A stretch of DNA of 11,217 nt from NCBI GenBank assembly GCA_026770615.1, contig MU631348.1, forward strand, positions 26,550 through 37,766, in the 5' to 3' direction. This document shows, piece after piece, positions 6,261 to 11,217 of the stretch. The notes beneath the pieces are model-generated. The model was given only the letters and a program-made list of their open reading frames with translations, was not told the origin of the DNA and ran no database searches. The translations under genes and the position numbers were made by a program. Numbering within the stretch: position 1 is the stretch's first letter; every line of letters starts with the position of its first letter. The DNA is from Pavlovales sp. CCMP2436 (taxonomy: Eukaryota; Haptophyta; Pavlovophyceae; Pavlovales).

Positions 6261-8018
6261 CTATCCCATCCCCTCAGGGTGGTGGGCCTCGGGCTCGATA
6301 TGTTGAGGTGTGTTTTCGGGGCATTGTTCTTCCCTCTTGCGCTTTAGGCGTGCGTCTGCTGATGGGGCTTCGGGGCATTGTCCCTCTCTCTTCTTGCGCT
6401 TTTGGCGCTCCTCTGTTGGCTGCTGGGGTGTTTGGGTCTGTGTCGCTGCTTTAGGCCGCATGGATGAGCGCAGAGCACGGTGGTGTGAGACTCTTGCAGC
6501 AGTTGTTCCGCTGTTGTCTATGGGGAGCCGCGTCGCGCGAGTCCGCTGCTGTTCCACGATCGACTGTTGTGTCTGGTCTGGTTCCATGAGTGGTGGGTAG
6601 GTCTGGTTGGCTTCCAGTGGGCGTTTGGATGGGCGTAGTATGCGCTGGTGAGGAGGCGCCGGCATGTCCTCGGCTGCTGTGATGTGGGCGGCCGCTGCTT
6701 GTGGCGCCGGTGGGCAGGGTGGGGTTGGCCTCTGTGGAGTGGCCGGCGTAGGCTGTGGTGTGTCGGGCTTGGCTCGGCTCTGTGAGCGTTTGCGTGGTGG
6801 ACTTGCTGTGGTGTCGTGCAGCGAGGCGGCCATATTCACTGTTGATGGCTCGGGGGTATGTGGCTGTTCCCCTACAGTAGGTGGTGCGGTGAGCTGGCAG
6901 GCTTCCACTGGCCGTTTGAATGAGCGCAGTGTGCGTGTGTGCGTGGGTGGCGTGGCCCCATTTGGTACGATGGGGGCGGCCGTTGTTTGTGGTCCTGGGG
7001 GGATGACTTGTGCTGGCATCTGTGGTGTGGCCGGCTAAGGTGTGGCGAGGAAGTGCCTGTGGCGTGTGGCGGGCGTCACTTGGCTCTGCGTCCGTTTGCG
7101 TGGCGGCCTTGGTGTGGGCGCGTGAGGCATGGCTTGCGGGGCCGTTGGTGGTGTGAGGGTAGGTTTTTTGCTGTGTGGCGGCCTGTTTGCGTTGGCGTGG
7201 CTCGCCCCGTATGGCCTCGAGGCGGATTCTGGGTATCGGGTTGTGTGGCGTTGCACGCACGGGCGGTGGGGGGGTTGGCGGTTGTGTGGCCCGTCGTCCG
7301 TCCCTCTGTGCAGCTGTGGGTTGGTCCGCGTGGGTGTGATTGTCAGTGATCGGTTCGTGCCTTTTTTGGCTGCTCTCTCGGCTGCCTGGGCGGCCCACAT
7401 GGCTATCTTGAACTTATGTGCGTCATGTACGGATATTTTGTCCTTAGTTGCCGCCGTGGACGTCTCAATCGCGGCTTTGCGTAGCGTGCGCATATCGAGG
7501 CTATGATGTAAGAGTATGAGGTGTAGGTCGCCCGGCTTGGGGGCTTCACCCCCGCTGTCTTTCTTGAGTTCATCCTTAATACTCATCCCGATCTGTCCTG
7601 AGTAGTAATCTGGTCTTGCCACCATGTGCTTTGCCAGTGTATTAGCTATTGGGTGTCCTAGGCGCAGTGCCAGCTTGGCGCAGAGTGCGCCGTGGGGGTC
7701 GTCCCGGTGCTTTTCTGTCGCCCGGCACTCATGGTATAGGTAGTGTTTGGTGTCTGATGGGCCAGGTCCCTTGCATAGGGGGCAGGTGAGTGCCATCGTC
7801 TCGGGTTTCCTGTCAATATTTATCACAGTTGTGGCCATCTCCGGGTGCTCGGCTGCCCACTCGGTATTGTGGCGGTGCGAGCCGAGGTTCAGGGTTGCCA
7901 TGTGTTTGGTGTATTTTTCAGGGGTTCTTTTTCCCCAGCCGCTGGGAGGTGCAGTGATGCTGTGCTCTCTTCTTGCCAACTGGCTTCGACGTTGTCCATC
8001 CTGAGTGTTTTTCAACAC
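6261..8018 (-). pseudogene. Retroelement-like ORF: zinc knuckle plus Pro-rich repetitive tail, one in-frame stop
   Basis: One minus frame is open from after a stop upstream of 8018 to TAG 6261-6263, except for a single TAG at 7035-7037. Removing that interruption conceptually leaves about 585 codons. No ATG opens it; the first near-cognate codon is TTG 8018. Residues 79-98 from there are CPLCKGPGPSDTKHYLYHEC, a C-x2-C...H...C knuckle like those near the C-terminus of non-LTR retrotransposon ORF2 proteins. Around it lie RTPEKYTKHMATLNLGSHRH and a helical KFKIAMWAAQAAERAAKKG. After residue 220 the protein is Pro/Thr/Arg-rich, with three degenerate repeats centred on LRSFKRPVEA, LRPSKRPLEA and LRSSMRPKAA. 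It ends in two basic blocks before QCPE. No reverse transcriptase YxDD or endonuclease domain lies in the window, so this would be a 5'-truncated copy. The assignment rests mainly on the knuckle. Confidence 0.5.
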
Positions 8019-8019
8019 T

Positions 8020-8750
8020 TGAACTTAAACCGGTGAGATCCTCTCAGGGACAGACGTTTTAACTAGAAACTTACGCTACACGTTTATCGCCTAGGCTTTC
8101 GAGCTTCGCCCCACTGGCGAAAGACGTTCTCTAGAAGTCCAAAACTCTATATACGAGAGCGTAGCTCTTACTATTTAGTAATGATGGGAAGTTAAACGGA
8201 TGAGGTTTCCGGGGAGGTCTAGGCTCCCGTGGGCGATGTAGTCTCAACCGGCCCCTCAGCCACAAGGGCTGTAGGCGCAGGACGAGACTCCGCATACCAC
8301 TGACGCGCGGTGCCTGCCGCGCCTCCCGGATGTTTAGCCGCTCACGAAGAGGGCGGGACGAAACTTGAGACGAGAGCAGTCTGCCCGGGCCGCTCCAAAG
8401 TCTGCTCTAGCGCGAGCTCTAGTAGACGCCAGCTCAGCTTCGAGTCTACGGACCATGCCTCCCGGCCGGGGGTCTGCGCACGGATGCCGGACGGAGGCGC
8501 TGACTCTCGGTGGCGTGACCTACGGCTGATGCCTCGAAGACCAGGCTGGGTGAGCGGGCGCGGAGGAAAGCGAGGGTGCCGTCCGCCAGAGCCCGCTCTG
8601 GTCACGCTGCCGTCCAAAAAGTAATTCCCGCGGTAGCGAACCGCTGGGATCCGCCGCCAGGTTCATAGCCGTAGCTCCCTCGGCGTAACCAAGACAGGGA
8701 GGCCAAACCGGATGCGTAGCAGCAATCCCATTTCCCTATTTCCCATTTTC
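8020..8750. other. Non-coding region upstream of the retroelement-like ORF
   Basis: No convincing coding frame is seen on either strand. The region has many short hairpins, for example GCGCGG/CCGCGC at 8305-8322, CCAGAG/CTCTGG at 8586-8601 and AGAGCAG/CTGCTCT at 8373-8408. Their number is not clearly above chance. It could be a degenerate upstream part of the retroelement. A segment near 8026-8080 recurs at 10107-10136. Confidence 0.45.
8026..8080 (+). repeat. Short dispersed repeat, copy 1
   Basis: TTAAACCGG followed, after a 25-bp extra segment, by TTAACTAGAAACTTACGCTA. The same two blocks lie side by side at 10107-10136 (AATAAACCGGC, TTAACTAGGAACTTACACTA). Identity is high over about 28 bp. 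The extra segment contains a small TGAGA/TCTCA hairpin. Family unknown. Confidence 0.55.
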
Positions 8751-8752
8751 TC

Positions 8753-8774
8753 ATATATATATATATATATATAT
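8753..8774. repeat. AT dinucleotide microsatellite
   Basis: About 22 bp of pure alternating A and T, following a CCCTATTTCCCATTTTC tract. Confidence 0.85.
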
Positions 8775-8778
8775 GCTA

Positions 8779-8858
8779 CTGCCTAACCGCTGTGCACGTC
8801 TCTGCTGCCTAACCGCTGTGCCCATCTGTCTAGGCTGCCTTACCGCTGTGCCCATTTG
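8779..8858 (+). repeat. Three-copy short tandem repeat (CTGCCTAACCGCTGTGC unit)
   Basis: Units start at 8779, 8805 and 8835. The core CTGCC-T-[AT]ACCGCTGTGC is nearly identical and is followed by a variable pyrimidine-rich tail. Confidence 0.75.
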
Positions 8859-8902
8859 CCTTTCTCTTCTGGCTAGTGGGGAGTGTTTAGGGATGGCGCA
8901 CC

Positions 8903-9004
8903 TCAGTGGCCCATGGCGAAGGCGAACGCCGGGATCGCGGCAAACTCCTTGTCAGCAAGGCCGTCCGCGTCGATGTCGGCGAGCGCAACGATGTCAGCCG
9001 CTGC
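8903..9004 (-). CDS. EF-hand-like C-terminal exon or remnant
   Basis: A minus-strand stretch of 33 codons from an acceptor-like GCACAG|GCAG (exon start 9004) to TGA 8903-8905 reads AAADIVALADIDADGLADKE, then FAAIPAFAFAMGH. DIDADG at residues 10-15 matches the start of an EF-hand calcium-binding loop (D-x-D-x-D-G), and EF-x-x-I follows as in many EF-hands. The Glu falls at loop position 11 and not 12, so the loop is one residue short. That suggests a non-canonical or decayed hand. The supposed upstream exons would lie in or beyond the tandem arrays and are not seen. Confidence 0.3.
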   Translation of the reverse strand, partial: AAADIVALADIDADGLADKEFAAIPAFAFAMGH

Positions 9005-9036
9005 CTGTGCGTAGGGCGGCCATTGGCCGGCGCGCC

Positions 9037-9460
9037 TTACCCCGAGCGAGGCAAGGGGGAGGCCGAGAGCGGTCCGCGCGCTGGCTGAGCACCCTCCCCG
9101 AGCGAGGGGGAGGGCGCGCCTCACCCCGAGCGAGGCAAGGGGGAGGCCGGCGGTCTGCGCGCTGGCTCCGCACCCTCCCCGAGCGAGGCAAGGGAAGGGC
9201 GCGCCTCACCCTGAGCGAGGCAAGGGGGAGGCCGAGAGCGGTCTGCGCGCTGGCTGCGCACCCTCCCTGAGCGAGGCAAGGGGAGGGCGCACCTCACCCC
9301 GAGCGAGGCAAGGGGGAGGCCGAGAGCGGTCTGCGCGCAGGCTACGCACCCTCCCCGAGCGAGGCAAGGGGGATGCCGAGAGCGGTCTGCGCGCTGGCTA
9401 CGCACCCTCCCCGAGCGAGGCAAGGGGAGGGCGCGTCTCACCCCGAGCGAGGCAAGGGGC
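9037..9460 (+). repeat. GC-rich tandem array, unit about 84-88 bp
   Basis: Units begin TYACCCYGAGCGAGGCAAGG at 9037, 9121, 9206, 9294 and 9438. The interval after 9294 carries an extra partial duplication of about 56 bp, and the 9438 unit is partial. Each unit contains two CGAGCGAGGCAAGG cores separated by GGTCTGCGCGCTGGC, so the unit itself arose by duplication. Long translations across it are repeat artefacts. Confidence 0.88.
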
Positions 9461-9479
9461 GTCGAGGCGGCCGAGCTCT

Positions 9480-9610
9480 GCGAGACCGAGCCGAGCGCGG
9501 GCGGGCCGAGCAAGGCCAAACCGAGCGAGGGCGGGCCGAGCGAGGGCAAGGCCGAGCGAGGGCAAGACCGAGCGAGGGCGGGCTGAACCGAGCAAGGGCG
9601 AGCCGAGCGC
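9480..9610 (+). repeat. Degenerate short tandem array (CCGAGCGAGGGC unit)
   Basis: Irregular repeats of CCGAGCGAGGGCGGG and CCGAGCGAGGGCAAG, with unit length about 14-18 bp, continue the GAGCGAGG theme of the preceding array. The block is bracketed by two copies of GTCGAGGCGGCCGAG (9460-9474 and 9617-9631). Confidence 0.8.
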
Positions 9611-9639
9611 CGCGCGTCGAGGCGGCCGAGTGCTGCGGG

Positions 9640-9806
9640 GATGAGAGCGCGCCGTGTGACCACGACGCGACGAACCGCGAAGCGGCGAGGACGAGAGCGC
9701 GCCGTGTGTGACCACGACGCGACGTGCCGCGAAGCGGCTAGGATGAGAGCGCGCCGTGTGTGACCACGACGCAACGAGCCGCAAAGCGGCGAGGACTGAG
9801 AAAGCG
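9640..9806 (+). repeat. Tandem array, unit 50-52 bp, three copies plus a partial
   Basis: Units start at 9640, 9690, 9742 and 9794 (partial). Each has GAGAGCGCGCCGTGTG, then GACCACGACGC and CGAAGCGGC. Units differ by a 2-bp TG indel and substitutions. Confidence 0.85.
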
Positions 9807-9809
9807 CGC

Positions 9810-10360
9810 CGCGCGTGCCGTGTCACCCCGCGTCCATGTTGAGCGAGCTCGCGGAGGGAGCACGCCCTGCGCGCCCCCCAGCCCATGCGCCTAGCATCCT
9901 TCCCACCACCAGCCTTGTGATTAGAAAAAGGCGAGCGGACGCTGAGGAAGGGCGAAGCGGGAGTCGACGGAGCTGCTGCTGGTTGCGGCTCGTCGCGTCG
10001 AGGCTCCCGAGCTTATTTGCCGAAATTCTGGGCGCGTTAGTTATACACAGCCCAGAAGTCCGGCGCTGTGGTCCGGCTCGAAGGATAAACCTCTTTATTG
10101 ACGCAATAAACCGGCTTAACTAGGAACTTACACTACCCGATTCGTTTGACCGAGCTCGATTTTTAAAACACAATACGGAAACAGGATGGTAACTACTCCC
10201 CTAGGGATGGGCGTCTTGCGCGCGAGCCTACTATGCGAAGCCTCCCGATAAGCCGACGCAGCGAGCGCAGCTGCTAGCAAGCAATGACGCGGACCACTTC
10301 GCAGATTCGTACGAGCAATTTTTTTTACTCTTTTTTAAACTAGGCCCATTTTTTTATTTT
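9810..10360. other. Spacer without recognised gene
   Basis: No supported gene. A plus frame at 9815-10123 is open but low in complexity and unconvincing. AATAAA occurs at 10105-10110, overlapping the second copy of the short dispersed repeat (10107-10136). Confidence 0.5.
10107..10136 (+). repeat. Short dispersed repeat, copy 2
   Basis: AATAAACCGGC plus TTAACTAGGAACTTACACTA, matching 8026-8080 without the 25-bp internal segment. Confidence 0.55.
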
Positions 10361-10377
10361 TGTTGTTGTTGTTGTTG
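10361..10377. repeat. GTT trinucleotide microsatellite
   Basis: About 5-6 GTT units following a T-rich tract. Confidence 0.8.
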
Positions 10378-10639
10378 ATCAAGTATAAAATAACTATTAG
10401 TAAGAAAGTATGCGACGACGAGAAATGTTCATGGCGGAGAGACGACGCGGTGAGTAAGATAGCACATGAGACGACCGATGCGCTGACTCTTCCATGTCAT
10501 GCCCGTACGCCTTCGGGCTGCAAGTCGGGGGACGTTAAAAGAACTATTATTAAAAAAACAGTGCAAGGGGTTTATCATCCCCGACGAAAAAAACGAACTC
10601 CGTTTATCAGCCGGGAGCCTGAGTTTGCCACCAACTTTT

Positions 10640-10846
10640 GCGTTCGTTTGTTAGGGGCCGGCGTAGTCTGGCAAACAAACGATTGAACGGAACCACGGAT
10701 CGTGACAAACGAACGGCGGTTAAACGGCGGTTACTATCCCTCTCTTCCTCTTCGATCTCCCGCAGTGCCAGTGTTGTCAGGCTGCGCACGAGTGATGCCG
10801 AACTTTATTAGAATTGGGCGGAGCACGCTGCCAAACAAACGAACGC
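10640..10846. repeat. Inverted-repeat element candidate, about 207 bp
   Basis: GCGTTCGTTTGTTAGG (10640-10655) is the reverse complement of CCAAACAAACGAACGC (10831-10846) at 15 of 16 positions. Further AAACGAACG variants lie inside and just outside. Dense related motifs mean that the true ends could differ. No target-site duplication is evident. Confidence 0.5.
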
Positions 10847-10886
10847 TCAAACGAACGGAGGGGGGGCTGGAGCTGACAAACGAACG

Positions 10887-10902
10887 AACGAACGCGTTCG
10901 TT
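10887..10902. repeat. 16-bp perfect palindrome in an AACG repeat
   Basis: AACGAACGCGTTCGTT reads the same on both strands. It sits at the junction where AACG repeats switch to CGTT repeats. Inverted CGTTCGTTTGCC motifs follow to about 10935. Confidence 0.75.
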
Positions 10903-11040
10903 TATCCGTTTACCAAACCGTTCGTTTGCCGTTTGCCACACGCTCTTGTAAACGCCTGACTGTTAAAAAGTATGTAAAGTCTGTCTGTCTATAGCTAAAT
11001 ATCATGCGATCACTGCTCAGCCAAAAATGTATTATATATA

Positions 11041-11217
11041 CTATTTCTTCGCCATCCTGAAACGGCCGGATCGCGCTGCCCGCTCGCGAGGCAGCCCGAT
11101 GGGCTGCCTCGCAAAGCTGTTGTACGCACTGCTATCGGCCACATCCATCACGGACGCTTCATCTACAACCTCATCCACTGCGCCTCCGCGCGGTTGCTCG
11201 CGCCATGCGCGCGCGAA
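11041..11217 (-). CDS. C-terminal coding exon of an unrecognised protein (enters from right edge)
   Basis: The minus frame is open from the right edge to TAG 11041-11043, giving 58 residues. It includes REQPRGGAVDEVVDEASVMD, VADSSAYNSFARQPIGLPRE and a basic end RAARSGRFRMAKK. Most codons start with a purine and GC3 is moderately high. Sequence after the stop turns abruptly AT-rich. These signs support this strand over the mirrored plus frame, which is also open. The protein passes from an acidic segment to a basic C-terminus. No domain is recognised, and most of the gene lies outside. A perfect 12-bp hairpin (11086-11112) lies within the coding frame. Confidence 0.5.
   Translation of the reverse strand, partial: FARAWREQPRGGAVDEVVDEASVMDVADSSAYNSFARQPIGLPRERAARSGRFRMAKK

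Noticed and set aside
6310..7506. Gly/Cys/Val-rich plus-strand ORFs
   Set aside because: They are shadows of the minus-strand Pro/Thr/Arg-rich frame, which alone contains the zinc knuckle and internal repeats.
8040..8720. A structured non-coding RNA made of serial hairpins
   Set aside because: About a dozen stems of 5-7 bp were counted, but a rough estimate for a 700-nt GC-rich stretch predicts a similar number by chance.
9121..9774. Long ORFs (for example the minus frame 9121-9774)
   Set aside because: They are by-products of GC-rich tandem repeats and read as repeated peptides in several frames.
9037..9806. CRISPR array
   Set aside because: Units are directly adjacent, 15-88 bp long and diverged, with no unique spacers and no Cas genes; the sequence is eukaryotic in style.
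11056..11217. Plus-strand open frame with protein-like translation
   Set aside because: It mirrors the minus frame codon for codon. Purine-first codon bias and the stop followed by AT-rich DNA favour the minus strand.

Overview
The window looks like nuclear DNA of a eukaryote, most likely a GC-rich microalga or other protist. Coding-like stretches are GC-rich with strong third-position GC, show purine-N-pyrimidine codon bias, and appear broken by short GT-AG introns (about 32-100 nt). They are embedded in AT-rich spacers, microsatellites, fold-back elements and tandem arrays. No prokaryotic operon structure, rRNA, tRNA or CRISPR is visible. The organism cannot be named from this sequence alone.

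Layout, left to right. (1) 1-267, minus: the N-terminus of a membrane-anchored FAD-dependent monooxygenase of the FMO/Baeyer-Villiger type, running off the left edge. (2) 514-1080: an AT-rich spacer with CCAAT-containing direct repeats and an imperfect inverted repeat. (3) About 1110-1824, plus: an unrecognised GC-rich gene, followed by a G19 tract and a TA microsatellite. (4) 1988-2698: a dispersed repeat ('repeat A', copy 1) interrupted by a 423-bp MITE-like insertion with a 4-bp target duplication. (5) 2785-3096, minus: an acidic coding-like exon. (6) 3100-3700: AT-rich, no gene seen. (7) 3738-4683, minus: a multi-exon gene with an N-terminal membrane anchor and a GxGxxG Rossmann motif, probably an SDR/3-beta-HSD relative that lacks its middle. 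(8) About 4697-5480, plus: a basic then acidic low-complexity protein, divergent from the previous gene. (9) 5545-5871, plus: a stop-free frame of uncertain status. (10) 5834-6197: repeat A copy 2, with a long fold-back. (11) 6194-8018, minus: a retroelement-like ORF with a zinc knuckle and a Pro-rich repetitive tail, interrupted by one in-frame TAG and followed by a perfect 18-bp hairpin. (12) 8020-8900: non-coding, with small repeats. (13) 8903-9004, minus: an EF-hand-like exon remnant. (14) 9037-9800: three consecutive GC-rich tandem arrays. (15) 9800-11040: spacer with AAACGAACG-type inverted repeats. (16) 11041-11217, minus: the C-terminal exon of an unknown gene entering from the right edge.

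The host-like genes do not form a visible pathway. What unifies the window is repeat and transposon activity. A MITE-like element sits inside one copy of a repeat whose other copy preserves the empty site, and a retroelement ends at the border of that other copy.
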